A stretch of 64,000 nucleotides of DNA from Saccharospirillum sp. (GCA_018402545.1 JAGYIL010000001.1:806001-870000), one strand, 5' to 3'. Numbered from the stretch's first letter, positions 51,753 to 61,149 are shown. Program-made: numbers and translations. Notes: a model not told the origin generated them from the letters alone.

Positions 51753-52679
51753 ATGGCTCGACGCAGAAAAGGACGCGCCATCGACGGCGTTATCTTGCTG
51801 GACAAGCCATCGGACTGGTCTTCGAACGGTGTGCTTCAAAAGGTGCGTTGGTTGTTCCAGGCGCAAAAAGCCGGTCACACTGGCGCGCTGGACCCCCTGG
51901 CAACGGGCCTGTTGCCCCTCTGCCTGGGCGAAGCGACCAAATTTACCCGTTTTTTACTGGAAGCCGATAAAGCCTATCGCGCCGTCGCCAAACTGGGTGA
52001 ACGTACCGATACGCTTGATGCCGAAGGCGAAGTCACCGAGACCCGTCCGGTTCCCGAACTCGATAGTGCTGAGGTTGAAGCGCTGTTGGCGGAGCGCTTT
52101 ACCGGCGATATCGAACAGATTCCTCCCATGTATTCCGCGCTCAAGCGGGATGGCAAAAAGCTCTATGAGCTGGCCCGTGAAGGCAAGCACATAGAGCTGG
52201 AGCCCCGGCCGGTGACCATTTTCAGCCTGACGCTGGTTAGTCTGACGGATGATGAGCTGGTATTGGACGTGCACTGCTCCAAAGGCACCTACATCCGAAC
52301 CCTGGTTGATGACATCGGCCAGGCCCTCGGTTGCGGCGCTCACATTACGGCGCTGCGACGCACAAAGCACGGCCAGTTCTCACTGGACAACGCCGTAACG
52401 CTGGATGAGCTGATCAGCGAACAGGAAGCAGACGGCCCGGAAGCTCTCGACCGGCACCTCTTCAGCCTTGACGACCTGCTCGTCGACCTGCCTGTCATCA
52501 CCCTCACCGAAGGCCAGACGCGGCGCTTCAGCCACGGCAACCCGGTCAGCGACGGCCTGAACCTTGAGCCTGGTCAATATCGGGTTAAAGACGACGACAG
52601 TGGTCGTTTTCTTGGTGTGGGCGAGGTGGTGGCTGATAGTCTTCTGCAGCCGTTAAGATTGGTTGCCAGCTCGGCCTAA
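51753..52679 (+). CDS. truB: tRNA pseudouridine(55) synthase
   Basis: A 308-residue enzyme that makes pseudouridine 55 in the T-loop of all elongator tRNAs. The catalytic aspartate is in HTGALDPLATGLLPLCLGEA near residue 48. KAYRAVAKLGERTDTLDAEG near 70 and CSKGTYIRTLVDDIG near 176 are conserved. A C-terminal PUA-like region follows. ATG 51753 is coupled to rbfA. Confidence 0.96.
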   Translation: MARRRKGRAIDGVILLDKPSDWSSNGVLQKVRWLFQAQKAGHTGALDPLATGLLPLCLGEATKFTRFLLEADKAYRAVAKLGERTDTLDAEGEVTETRPVPELDSAEVEALLAERFTGDIEQIPPMYSALKRDGKKLYELAREGKHIELEPRPVTIFSLTLVSLTDDELVLDVHCSKGTYIRTLVDDIGQALGCGAHITALRRTKHGQFSLDNAVTLDELISEQEADGPEALDRHLFSLDDLLVDLPVITLTEGQTRRFSHGNPVSDGLNLEPGQYRVKDDDSGRFLGVGEVVADSLLQPLRLVASSA

Positions 52680-52686
52680 TCCAGGT

Positions 52687-52811
52687 GGCGGTGGCCCGCA
52701 ACTGATGCCGGTGCTACCTCTGTGGGGTCGGCGTGAATCCGTCCGTGGAGCCTAGACCGCAGCATCCATGCTGCGGACTACCCCACAGAGGTACCACCGG
52801 CACCCGCCGCT
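52687..52811 (+). repeat. Palindromic element A5 (constant core, variable arms)
   Basis: The left arm includes TGCCGGTGCTACCTCTGTGG; the right arm is CCCCACAGAGGTACCACCGG leading to CACCCGCCGC. The core is GGAGCCTAGACCGCAGCATC with hairpin CCGCAGCA/TGCTGCGG. It lies 7 bp after truB. Confidence 0.85.
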
Positions 52812-52857
52812 CGCCTTTTAGCTCAGGTTTCAATATCCACAAAAGACTAGCGACGAG

Positions 52858-52953
52858 TGGCAGGGGTGCTTTTGCGGGGGTATCTGAGGCATGGATGCCG
52901 AAGTTAAGCCTACAGGGAGGTATTTACGGCGCCCCCGCAGGAGCACCCCTGCC
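52858..52953. repeat. Inverted-repeat element B between truB and rpsO
   Basis: TGGCAGGGGTGC-TTTT-GCGGGGG (52858-52880) pairs with GCCCCCGC-AGGA-GCACCCCTGCCA (52930-52953). The centre, with GAGGCATGGATGCCGAAG and TACAGGGAGGTATTTACGGC, is unlike family A, so this is a different repeat type. Confidence 0.75.
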
Positions 52954-53001
52954 ATCCGTTGCGGACCAATGCCTCCGAGGAACCCCAGCCACCGCATCGC
53001 T

Positions 53002-53029
53002 TTGTTCCTGATGAAGTGTCATGTATAAT
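53002..53029 (+). promoter_or_regulatory. rpsO promoter
   Basis: TTGTTC (53002-53007), 16-bp spacer, consensus TATAAT (53024-53029), about 100 bp before rpsO. An own promoter fits the insertion of elements A5 and B upstream. Confidence 0.65.
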
Positions 53030-53129
53030 CCCGCCCGGTTTTGGCCTTTGCGGCCGGGGCTGGAATGTCACTGTTAATATGCACGGTGGCCATTTCACAT
53101 TGAACGCATATTCGTGGAGAGTTTGTACC

Positions 53130-53399
53130 ATGGCATTAACTGTCGAGCAAAAAGCAGAATTGGTAAAAGAATTTGGTGGCAGCGAGAGCGACACCGGTTC
53201 ACCCGAAGTCCAGGTTGCCCTGCTGACCAAGAACATTGAAGGTCTGCAGAGCCACTTTAAAGAGCACGGTAAAGATCACCACTCGCGTCGTGGTCTGATT
53301 CGCATGGTAAACCAGCGTCGTAAACTGCTGGATTACCTGAAGCGCAAAGACGTTTCCCGTTACGCCAGCCTGATCAAGCGTCTCGGTCTGCGTCGCTAA
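53130..53399 (+). CDS. rpsO: 30S ribosomal protein S15
   Basis: An 89-residue primary 16S rRNA-binding protein, exactly the usual length. The conserved [20 protein letters not shown] and [20 protein letters not shown] blocks span residues 30-75. ATG 53130 follows GTGGAGAG; the frame open to 52959 runs through the promoter. In E. coli S15 represses its own translation through a leader pseudoknot; the 100-nt leader here leaves room for one. Confidence 0.97.
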   Translation: MALTVEQKAELVKEFGGSESDTGSPEVQVALLTKNIEGLQSHFKEHGKDHHSRRGLIRMVNQRRKLLDYLKRKDVSRYASLIKRLGLRR

Positions 53400-53438
53400 C
53401 TAGCGGTTCAGGCGTAAAGTTCGGTCACTAAGGAACGA

Positions 53439-53526
53439 CGCCAGAGAGCTCAGAGCGAGGCGGAGAACCGCCGGAATAGCACCGCTATTTCAAGGTTTGA
53501 CAACGAAGCTCTGGGCTCTCTGGCAA
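53439..53526. repeat. Imperfect inverted repeat C after rpsO
   Basis: GCCAGAGAGCTCAGAG pairs with CTCTGGGCTCTCTGGC across an inner part containing GGCGGAGAACCGCC and AATAGCACCGCTATT. It may serve as the rpsO 3' structure or be another MITE-like repeat. Confidence 0.55.
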
Positions 53527-53576
53527 AGTGAACAGTGACTGAACTTTGTGCATGGCCCGCTTAGCTTCGTGTTTCA

Positions 53577-53604
53577 AGGGCTCCTGTCAGGGGCCCTTGT
53601 CATT
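53577..53604 (+). terminator. Possible terminator between rpsO and pnp
   Basis: AAGGGCTCCTGTCAGGGGCCCTTG forms a stem of GGGC/GCCC with AGG/CCT, followed by only a weak T-run (TCATTT). Confidence 0.4.
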
Positions 53605-53768
53605 TCTGCACTGTGCTCCCTGTTTGCCTCGCAGGTTGCTAAACTCCCCCTCGCTGTTGACTGGTCTGCTGGTGCCTGGCACCTGTCGCATGGCCAAATG
53701 GCAGTGAAACATCAGGACTACCGTGAACAACGATATCTTCCCAGCGCCGGGTACACCCAGCCTGAGGA

Positions 53769-53830
53769 GCTTCTATCACTGGGCTTTGCAGCACTGTTGA
53801 AGCGCAACCGCAAAGCCCAGCGATAGAAGC
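53769..53830 (+). promoter_or_regulatory. Long leader hairpin before pnp (putative RNase III target)
   Basis: GCTTCTATCACTGGGCTTTGC (53769-53789, one mismatch) pairs with positions 53810-53830. The stem is about 21 bp with a 20-nt loop and ends 53 bp before the pnp start. In E. coli the pnp leader has such a stem; RNase III cleaves it and PNPase then represses its own mRNA. The same control is likely here. Confidence 0.7.
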
Positions 53831-53883
53831 ATCGTTGGGATCGGCGTCCATTTTTGACAATGATCGATCATAAGGAGACTCCA

Positions 53884-56028
53884 TTGAGTCATTTAACACC
53901 TAAATCACACAGCTTCGAGTTCGGTGGCAAAACCGTCACCCTGGAAACCAACCGCGTCGCCCGTCAGGCCACCGGTGCCGTTCTGTGTACCATCGATGAG
54001 ACGGTTGTACTGGCCACCGTGGTTGCCGTGAAAGAAGCACGTCCGGACCAGCCGTTCTTCCCGTTGTCGGTGCATTATCAGGAAAAATATTACGCTGCCG
54101 GTAAAATCCCCGGTGGTTACCTGAAGCGTGAAGGCCGTCCTTCCGAGAAAGAGACGCTGACCTCGCGTCTGATCGACCGTCCAATTCGTCCGCTGTTCCC
54201 CAAAGGCTTCATGAACGAAGTTCAGGTTGTGCTGAACGTCGTCTCTGCCAACAAGGAAGATGATCCGGATATCTGTGCCATGCTGGCCACCTCTGCAGCC
54301 CTGGCCATCTCCGGTGTGCCTTTTGCCGGTCCGATCGGCGCGGCACGCGTTGGTTATACCGATGACGAAGGGTATCTGCTGAACCCGACTTACACCCAGC
54401 TGAAAACATCACGCCTGAACATGGTCGTCGCCGGTACCAAAGATGCCGTGCTGATGGTTGAATCTGAAGCGGATGAACTGACTGAAGATCAGATGCTGGG
54501 CGCGGTGCTGTTTGCCCATGAAGAATACCAGAAGGCCGTTTCCGCCATTGAAGCCTTCGCGGCTGAAAACGGCAAGCCCAAGTGGGAGTTCACCCCTGCG
54601 GCCGAAAAGACTGATCTGATCGAGCAGATCAGCAGCCAGTATGGTACCCGCATTGCCGATGCCTACCAGGTGTCTGACAAGATGGAACGTTATGGCGTGC
54701 TGTCGGCATTGAAAGCCGAGGTCGTTGAAGCACTGGCCGGTGACGAAGAAGGTCAGCCTTCCGCCGATGATGTCAAAGGTGTGTTCGCCAAGATCGAGAA
54801 GCAACTGGTTCGCGCCCGCATCGTTAAGGGTGAGCCGCGTATCGATGGCCGCGACAACAAAACCGTACGTCCGATCGAAGTCGAAGTCGGCGTTCTGCCA
54901 AGTGCTCACGGTTCTGCGCTGTTTACGCGTGGTGAAACCCAGGCACTGGTCGCCGTTACACTCGGCACCCTGCGTGACGGCAAGATGGAAGACATGCTGC
55001 ACGGCACCATGACCGACAACTTCATGTTCCACTACAACTTCCCTCCGTTCAGCGTAGGTGAAGCAGGTCGCATGGGCGGCGTAGGCCGTCGTGAGATTGG
55101 TCACGGTCGTCTGGCCAAGCGCGGCATCTTGTCGCTGGTGCCGAACGAAGAGACGTTCCCCTACGCCATGCGTGTTGTGTCTGAGATCACCGAATCGAAC
55201 GGCTCATCGTCAATGGCCTCGGTTTGTGGTGCCTCTTTGGCGATGATGGACGCGGGTGTACCCATCAAGCGTCCGGTGGCCGGTATTGCCATGGGTCTGG
55301 TTAAGGAAGGCGAAGAGTTTGCCGTTCTGACCGACATTCTGGGCGATGAAGACCACCTCGGCGACATGGACTTTAAAGTCGCTGGTACCGATGTTGGTGT
55401 GACTGCATTGCAGATGGACATCAAGATCCAGGGCATTACCGAGCAAATCATGGAAATCGCACTGGAGCAGGCGCACGCGGCCCGTACCCACATTCTGGGT
55501 GAGATGGCTCAGATCATTTCCAGCTCGCGTACCGAACTGTCTGACAACGCCCCGACCATGGACACGATGAAAGTCGACACCGACAAGATCCGTGACGTGA
55601 TCGGCAAGGGTGGCGCAACCATTCGTGCCATCGTTGAAGAGACCGGCGCTCAGGTCGACATTCAGGACGACGGCACCGTACGCCTGTACGCCCCGACCAA
55701 AGAGTCTGCCCTGGCCGCTCGCAACAAGATTCTGTCGATCGTGACCGAGCCGGAGCCCGGTTCTGTCTACCAGGGCAAGGTCGTGCGTATCGCTGATTTT
55801 GGCGCTTTCGTGCAGTTCCTGCCGGGTAAGGATGGACTGGTGCACATCTCACAGATCGCCGATCGCCGCATTGCCAAGGTGACCGACGAGATCAACGAGG
55901 GTGATACCGTCATCGTCAAAATTCTCGATGTCGACAACCGTGGCCGGGTCAAACTGTCCATGCGCGAAGTGACCGCTGAAGAGAAGGCGGGCTTTGAAGA
56001 CACTGACGCTGTCATCGTCGAAGAATAA
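53884..56028 (+). CDS. pnp: Polyribonucleotide nucleotidyltransferase (PNPase)
   Basis: A 714-residue 3'-5' phosphorolytic exonuclease of the RNA degradosome. Two RNase PH domains (about 10-230 and 300-540) are followed by KH (about 555-615, [20 protein letters not shown]) and S1 (about 620-690). The [20 protein letters not shown] block near residue 390 is typical. The start is TTG 53884, six bases after AAGGAG; upstream in-frame codons lie before that site. E. coli pnp is also reported to use a UUG start. Confidence 0.96.
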   Translation: MSHLTPKSHSFEFGGKTVTLETNRVARQATGAVLCTIDETVVLATVVAVKEARPDQPFFPLSVHYQEKYYAAGKIPGGYLKREGRPSEKETLTSRLIDRPIRPLFPKGFMNEVQVVLNVVSANKEDDPDICAMLATSAALAISGVPFAGPIGAARVGYTDDEGYLLNPTYTQLKTSRLNMVVAGTKDAVLMVESEADELTEDQMLGAVLFAHEEYQKAVSAIEAFAAENGKPKWEFTPAAEKTDLIEQISSQYGTRIADAYQVSDKMERYGVLSALKAEVVEALAGDEEGQPSADDVKGVFAKIEKQLVRARIVKGEPRIDGRDNKTVRPIEVEVGVLPSAHGSALFTRGETQALVAVTLGTLRDGKMEDMLHGTMTDNFMFHYNFPPFSVGEAGRMGGVGRREIGHGRLAKRGILSLVPNEETFPYAMRVVSEITESNGSSSMASVCGASLAMMDAGVPIKRPVAGIAMGLVKEGEEFAVLTDILGDEDHLGDMDFKVAGTDVGVTALQMDIKIQGITEQIMEIALEQAHAARTHILGEMAQIISSSRTELSDNAPTMDTMKVDTDKIRDVIGKGGATIRAIVEETGAQVDIQDDGTVRLYAPTKESALAARNKILSIVTEPEPGSVYQGKVVRIADFGAFVQFLPGKDGLVHISQIADRRIAKVTDEINEGDTVIVKILDVDNRGRVKLSMREVTAEEKAGFEDTDAVIVEE

Positions 56029-56053
56029 CCACCGGCCTAATTAAGCCCAAGGC

Positions 56054-56081
56054 AAAGCCCCGACTGGTTCGGGGCTTTTTT
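56054..56081 (+). terminator. Intrinsic terminator after pnp
   Basis: AAAGCCCCGA pairs with TCGGGGCTTTTTT around CTGGT, a classic terminator 26 bp past the stop. It closes the operon. Confidence 0.92.
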
Positions 56082-56187
56082 ATGGATGAAGCGCCAGGAA
56101 AGTACCGCCCCGGGGAAGCTCCGGCCCGGTGTAAAGGCGTTTAAGGCGGTTGCGCACCGGCTCATCCAGTGGTTGAATGTCGGAACT

Positions 56188-57384
56188 ATGACATCAGCAA
56201 CGAGCCCCGACATGGACACGCCCCGGTTCTGGGTGCACCACCCTGACTCAACCCAGGCTGCAGTGCATCTTGCGCTGCAATGGCTTGCGTTCGTCTACCC
56301 CACCAGTGAAATGCACCTGGAAGCCACCCTGCGTGAAGCGCTGCCCTATACCGATGACGAATTGAGTCAGCGCTGGCGCATTTTCCTCGAAGAAAAAGAC
56401 ATCGACGATCATGTGCAGGCCCTGCAATGGCTGTCATCTACGCTGTCCAAAGAGCAACTGCCTTTTCTGATCGAAAGTTGCTGGCGATTGCTACTGGTCA
56501 ATCATGACCTGCCCAGCCATGTGCCTCTGGCACTGCGGTTGCTTGGCAGGGTTTTGAAAGTACCGGAATTTCACATCCTCGATATTGGCAAAAAAGTTCA
56601 GAAAGAGCTTGAGCAGCAGCCGACGGGGGTGACACGCGCCCCCCTGTTGCCGGAAGACCCGCGTTATCTTGATCGGATCGAATGGCGTTTGTACGGCATG
56701 AGCGACCCGATTCGGCGCACCAGTAACGTTGACGCAGGCAAGAACGGCGGCAGTTTCCGGCTTGCCAGCGCCTTTGTCGCAGGCCTGGTGGTGGGCGCGG
56801 GCAGCCTGGCGTTTCTGGTCTGGGGGCCACCGCAGCTGGGGCGTGAGCCGGTACCGAGAATGTCGCATCAGGGTGCGCCATTACCTTCGACGAGCCCGGC
56901 CGTCTCTGCTGACGAGTCTGAAGCAAGCCAGGCGTCCGAATTAGTGCTGGGTGCCAACGCACTGGATCAGTCAACCTTGCCGGAGGCAAGCCCTGAACAG
57001 GCGACTTCGCTGACGGCGCCAGAGGATGAGCCCGTCGGGGAGGCCGAAGTCATCGTCGACAGCGACCCTGAGGTAACGGTCACGGCATCAGATGGCGAAG
57101 CGCCACCGCAGAGCCCGGCATCACAGCCAGAACCGGATACCGTGACAAGTGCAGACTCAGCCAATGAATCGGTGACCGATGAACCTGACGTTCTAATGCA
57201 AGTGACCGCTTCAATTCTGAACGTGCGTGAAGCCCCCTCTACCGACGCTGACATCATCATCAAACTGGGTGAGGGAGCACGGGTTTGGATGGAACCTGAA
57301 GGCTCTCAGGGGACCTGGAACCGGATTCGGGTTGAGGGACGCGTAGGTTACGCCAGCAGCAGTTTCATGGAACCGGTCAACTGA
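56188..57384 (+). CDS. SH3-domain membrane protein with acidic linker
   Basis: A predicted 398-residue protein. A soluble, helical N-terminal part (about 1-200) is followed by one membrane helix (LASAFVAGLVVGAGSLAFLV near 193-212), an acidic Ser/Glu/Pro-rich linker (about 225-330) and a C-terminal bacterial SH3 domain (TASILNVREAPSTDADIIIK to YASSSFMEPVN). The SH3 part should face the periplasm and could bind peptidoglycan. The start is uncertain: ATG 56086 would add 34 residues but sits just after the pnp terminator. No partner gene is evident. Confidence 0.65.
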   Translation: MTSATSPDMDTPRFWVHHPDSTQAAVHLALQWLAFVYPTSEMHLEATLREALPYTDDELSQRWRIFLEEKDIDDHVQALQWLSSTLSKEQLPFLIESCWRLLLVNHDLPSHVPLALRLLGRVLKVPEFHILDIGKKVQKELEQQPTGVTRAPLLPEDPRYLDRIEWRLYGMSDPIRRTSNVDAGKNGGSFRLASAFVAGLVVGAGSLAFLVWGPPQLGREPVPRMSHQGAPLPSTSPAVSADESEASQASELVLGANALDQSTLPEASPEQATSLTAPEDEPVGEAEVIVDSDPEVTVTASDGEAPPQSPASQPEPDTVTSADSANESVTDEPDVLMQVTASILNVREAPSTDADIIIKLGEGARVWMEPEGSQGTWNRIRVEGRVGYASSSFMEPVN

Positions 57385-57458
57385 GCTCGAATACGGCTTG
57401 AAGCGCGCCGATAGAACGAATACCGACCGGTTAGGCGGTCGCGGCGCCGGTTAAGACT

Positions 57459-58253
57459 CTATGCCGGCAACGTGACCGTCACGCCAAGCTCGTCCAGCCG
57501 CTGGCGGCTGTGTTCACGGTATCGTTCCCGCACCTCTGAGCCCGGTGGTTTTTCCAGATAGTAGGCCAGCTTGTAGGCGACCGGTGCCTCAACACCGGCC
57601 TGTTCGAGTGTTTTGACCAGGTTCAGTTCCGCACTGGTATCCGGGTCGGGCAGGGCGATGGCTGGTTCGCTGACGACCAGTTCCTCGCCGCGCGCCACCT
57701 GATTCACCCTTTCCTGATACGCCTTTTCAAACGGCGGCCAGCTGTAACGCTCGGCTTCTGTACGCATTCTGAAGAAACCGACATCCCGGGCCGCCAGGTG
57801 CACGGCCGCATGCGACCAGTGCCGGTTGGCCGGCGAGTGACTGTTCTTGCAAGCTTCCAGATAGGCTTCACGAATACCTGGCAAACCCAGAGCTTCGGGC
57901 TGGGGTTGAAGTAGCTGAACAAAGTCGGCAATGGTCGGTGGCCAGGCAAATTCGAGTTTGCAGCGCTCCAGGGCATACTCCACCAGGTGCGCCGGTGTGC
58001 CAGCCAGACTGTAGGCCCACTCCCGCTTGGCCAGTGTCAGCGTCGATTCATCGCCGTAGGCGCTCTCGAATTTGTGGGTATAGATATGGTGGAAGCGGGC
58101 GAAAATCATATTGACCAGCAGTTTGGTCTCGTGGTCGAGCGCGCCTCCGTTACCAGTCGGTGTCCCGGATGTTGCGGAGAGCTTCCCGGACTTTAGCCCG
58201 TTTTTCGCGAGCAGGGTTTGCAGGCTCTTGGGTGTGTTGTTGGGTTCGCTCAT
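57459..58253 (-). CDS. Replication protein P-like (phage lambda P family) putative helicase loader
   Basis: A 264-residue protein resembling lambda P, which loads DnaB helicase. The match is in the central part: LVNMIFARFHHIYTHKFESA near residue 46, AKREWAYSLAGTPAHLVEYA near 74, and WPPTIADFVQLL near 104. This follows the R-E-W ... P-P-x4-F layout. It starts 104 bp inside the end of the upstream DnaT-like gene, an unusually long overlap. There is no other phage gene nearby, so this looks like a settled host gene rather than a prophage remnant. Confidence 0.72.
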   Translation of the reverse strand: MSEPNNTPKSLQTLLAKNGLKSGKLSATSGTPTGNGGALDHETKLLVNMIFARFHHIYTHKFESAYGDESTLTLAKREWAYSLAGTPAHLVEYALERCKLEFAWPPTIADFVQLLQPQPEALGLPGIREAYLEACKNSHSPANRHWSHAAVHLAARDVGFFRMRTEAERYSWPPFEKAYQERVNQVARGEELVVSEPAIALPDPDTSAELNLVKTLEQAGVEAPVAYKLAYYLEKPPGSEVRERYREHSRQRLDELGVTVTLPA

Positions 58254-58959
58254 GTCGGCCCTTGTTGTTCAGTTGATCGTGCCAGGAACGCTGGACCCAG
58301 TTCAGGAAACGGACGTCCCAGCTGAATTCGGCTCTGTCTTTGTCCTGATAATACTGTCTGAATTTTGCCAGTTCCGCCAATGCATAGGTCAGTGGAATGT
58401 CGTGAAATGACAGCAACCCGGGGAATTCGGGGCCGGGTTCCCAGTCGGGGTGCATCCGGGTGCGTTCGGCGCGCACCGAGTTCATGTCGGGCTTCTCCGG
58501 CTTCAGATAGGCCAGGTCATCCTGCATCTGGTTGCGGCGCCGGGCATCGTTCATGCCTGGCTGCGGCGAGTCTCCCGGCTCTGGCGGGGCAACTGGCCGG
58601 TTCATGCTTCTGACCGGAACCCGTTCGACCGGTATGGCCTCTGCCGGTTTGGCATCCGTTTCAGTGCCAGGCCAGGGTTCGGGTGGCACCAGGCTGTCGT
58701 CGAGGTCTTCCAGGTGCACATGCCAGGGGTCTTCATTATGGACGGTCAGCAGCCCCTGTGCCTGAACCCGGCGCAATACGGCACTGAGCTGGGCGCTGCT
58801 CCAGAAGGGCAGCAGCTGCTGTCGATGGTGTTCGGTCAGGGTGACCCGCGACCCGAGCAGCAGGGCCATTTCCGTCAGGAGTTGGTACAATAGCGCCTCT
58901 TCCAATCCCAGGGTTTCCGCCAGGGCGGGAGAGACCACTAATACTTTCTCAGGGATCAC
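58150..58959 (-). CDS. DnaT-like primosomal ssDNA-binding protein
   Basis: A 269-residue protein. Residues 1-75 form a helical, winged-helix-like domain. A proline-rich linker follows (about 85-160). The DnaT DNA-binding-like domain lies at about 170-230: HPDWEPGPEFPGLLSFHDIP, LAELAKFRQYYQDKDRAEFS, and WDVRFLNWVQRSW. The basic tail is Arg/Lys-rich. The start is GTG 58959 after TGAGGA. In E. coli DnaT works with PriA/PriB and DnaC in replication restart; here the partner would be the overlapping P-like gene. Confidence 0.72.
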   Translation of the reverse strand: MIPEKVLVVSPALAETLGLEEALLYQLLTEMALLLGSRVTLTEHHRQQLLPFWSSAQLSAVLRRVQAQGLLTVHNEDPWHVHLEDLDDSLVPPEPWPGTETDAKPAEAIPVERVPVRSMNRPVAPPEPGDSPQPGMNDARRRNQMQDDLAYLKPEKPDMNSVRAERTRMHPDWEPGPEFPGLLSFHDIPLTYALAELAKFRQYYQDKDRAEFSWDVRFLNWVQRSWHDQLNNKGRHERTQQHTQEPANPAREKRAKVREALRNIRDTDW

Positions 58960-59228
58960 ACAGAGTCCTCAATGGTTAAAGCCGTCACCGGGATTGATGC
59001 GCCGCGGTCAGTTGGGCGGTCCCGGTGTCGGTTAAATGCAGACTGGCCAGTCTAGCACTGGCACCCCCCGGGCGGGAATGACTTATCGGCTATAGCGGAC
59101 GAATCCTTGGCAGGGTAACCTGCGGCAGCGTTTGGCTGGGTGGCATGGGGTCGCGTCGGCAACCCCGGCAGCCGGCGCTTACTGCTGCGGCGTTTCCTGA
59201 AACTTACGTACATAAACAAGGCTTTAGC

Positions 59229-60107
59229 ATGACCGACCTGCTCAGCGTTCACAATCTGGTGAAACGCTACAAACACCTTACGGCCGTTGATGGCATCAGT
59301 TTTTCGGTGACTAAAGGGCAATGCTTCGGGCTTCTGGGGCCGAACGGTGCCGGTAAAACCACCACCATTGAAATGATGGAAGGCATCAGCAAACCCACCT
59401 CGGGTGAAGTCAGGCTGTTTGGTGAACCGGCTTCACGCAAGGCGTTCGAGCGGGTGGGTATCCAGTTTCAGAATACGGCCCTTCAGGACTATCTGACAGT
59501 AGCCGAGACCTTGAAGCTGTTTGCTGCTTTCTATACGAAAACCATCGACCGGGATGAGCTGGTCGAGCTGTGTTCATTGGGTGAGTTTCTGAACCGGGAT
59601 GCGCGCAAATTGTCGGGTGGCCAGCGTCAGCGGTTGTTGCTGGCGCTGGCGCTGATAAACGATCCGGATCTGGTGTTTCTGGATGAGCCGACGACCGGGC
59701 TGGACCCTCAGTCGCGCCGGAATTTCTGGGAGCTGGTGCAGGCCATTAAGCACCGTGGCAAGACCATTGTGCTGACCACGCACTACATGGACGAGGCGGA
59801 AACCCTCTGTGATGACATTGCCATTATGGATCAGGGGCGCATTGTCGAGCGAGGGTCTCCGGCTCAATTGCTGGATCGTCATTTTGAGGGCGTAATGGTT
59901 CACTTGCCAGCCTCGGCGGTCGAGGGGAGGGTGTTGCCCTTCGAGATGCTGGTGAACCGGGAGCGGGTCGAGATTCAGACGACTGCGGTCGATGCCACGG
60001 TACGCCAGCTTGCCGACGCTCAGGTTTCGCTGACGGGGCTGCAGGTGAAAAGCCCCAATCTGGAAGATCTCTTTCTCAAACTCACCGGCCATGCCCTGCG
60101 CGCCTGA
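59229..60107 (+). CDS. ABC-2 type transporter ATP-binding protein
   Basis: A 292-residue ATPase of the drug/polysaccharide-export type. Walker A is GPNGAGKTTTIEMMEG near residue 40, the signature KLSGGQRQRLLLALAL near 132, Walker B LVFLDEPTTGLDPQ near 153, and the H-loop LTTHYMDEAE near 187. A C-terminal extension of about 80 residues follows. ATG 59229 gives the usual MTDLLSVHNLVKRY start. It lies 18 bp before its permease. Confidence 0.9.
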   Translation: MTDLLSVHNLVKRYKHLTAVDGISFSVTKGQCFGLLGPNGAGKTTTIEMMEGISKPTSGEVRLFGEPASRKAFERVGIQFQNTALQDYLTVAETLKLFAAFYTKTIDRDELVELCSLGEFLNRDARKLSGGQRQRLLLALALINDPDLVFLDEPTTGLDPQSRRNFWELVQAIKHRGKTIVLTTHYMDEAETLCDDIAIMDQGRIVERGSPAQLLDRHFEGVMVHLPASAVEGRVLPFEMLVNRERVEIQTTAVDATVRQLADAQVSLTGLQVKSPNLEDLFLKLTGHALRA

Positions 60108-60125
60108 TCATAAGGAGAACCCCCG

Positions 60126-61136
60126 ATGATGAGCCGTCTGCTGGCCGTCTTTAATGCCCGAAACAAGGAATTCTGGCGTGACCGGAGTTCACTCGCCTGG
60201 AACTTTGCCTTTCCGTTTTTGCTGGTGTTCGGTTTTTATTTTATTTTTGGCCAGGGCATGCCGATGTTCAAGGTCGGGGTCATCAGTGAGCAGGATGCTT
60301 ATATCTCACAGCCCGCCTTCATGCGGCTAAGCCATATACAGTTTGTGCCCTACGAAGAGCTAGACGAGGCATTGAACCGGGCCCGGCGCCATCAGATTGA
60401 TCTGGTGCTGGATCTTGACCGGAAGTTGTACTGGGTTAACGAAGAAAGTCGCAATGGCTATGTGGCTGAACGTTTGCTGGTCAACGCGGATCCCGAGTTC
60501 AACCGGCGTGTGGTGCAGGGCGAGCCGATTCGCTACGTTGACTGGGTGCTGCCCGGCATCATCGGCATGAACATCATGTTCAGTTCGCTGTTCGGAGTCG
60601 GCTATGCGATTGTCCGCTATCGTAAGAATGGGGTTTTGAAGCGACTCAAGGCAACGCCGCTGTCGGCGTTCGAGTTTGTGTCAGCCCAGATTCTGTCGCG
60701 CCTGCTGACGGTGATGCTGGTGGCGTCGATCATCTATTTCGGCAGTCACTGGGCGTTGTCGACGCTGATGCTGGGCAATGCCTTCAGTTTGTTGCTGACG
60801 CTGTTTATTGGCGCTCTGGCCCTGATTTCACTCGGTTTAGCGGTGGCCAGCCGGTCACGTAGCGAGGAATTGACCGGTGGGCTGATGAACATGGCTACCT
60901 GGCCGATGATGGGCTTGTCGCAAGTCTGGTTCTCGCTGGAAGGGGCACCGCCAATGGTGCAGTCGATCGCCAACGCCTTGCCGCTGACCCATCTGGTGAG
61001 CGCTGCCCGGGAGATAACGACGGAAGGCGCTAGCCTGATGCAGGTGAGTGATCATTTGCTGATACTGGTCGGGATGACGGCCCTGTTTCTGGGGATCGCT
61101 GCCCTGTTGTTTAACTGGGACAGCGATCACCGCTGA
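60126..61136 (+). CDS. ABC-2 type transporter permease
   Basis: A 336-residue membrane protein. One N-terminal helix (about 22-42) is followed by an extracytoplasmic domain (about 50-135) and five C-terminal helices. This is the ABC-2/YhfI-like layout of exporters. ATG 60126 follows AAGGAGAA. The cargo is unknown. Confidence 0.88.
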   Translation: MMSRLLAVFNARNKEFWRDRSSLAWNFAFPFLLVFGFYFIFGQGMPMFKVGVISEQDAYISQPAFMRLSHIQFVPYEELDEALNRARRHQIDLVLDLDRKLYWVNEESRNGYVAERLLVNADPEFNRRVVQGEPIRYVDWVLPGIIGMNIMFSSLFGVGYAIVRYRKNGVLKRLKATPLSAFEFVSAQILSRLLTVMLVASIIYFGSHWALSTLMLGNAFSLLLTLFIGALALISLGLAVASRSRSEELTGGLMNMATWPMMGLSQVWFSLEGAPPMVQSIANALPLTHLVSAAREITTEGASLMQVSDHLLILVGMTALFLGIAALLFNWDSDHR

Positions 61137-61149
61137 GCTGGTTTCGCCG

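Noticed and set aside
53548-53826. 92-codon ORF between rpsO and pnp
   Set aside because: It covers the long pnp leader hairpin, has no ribosome-binding site, and the translation looks random.
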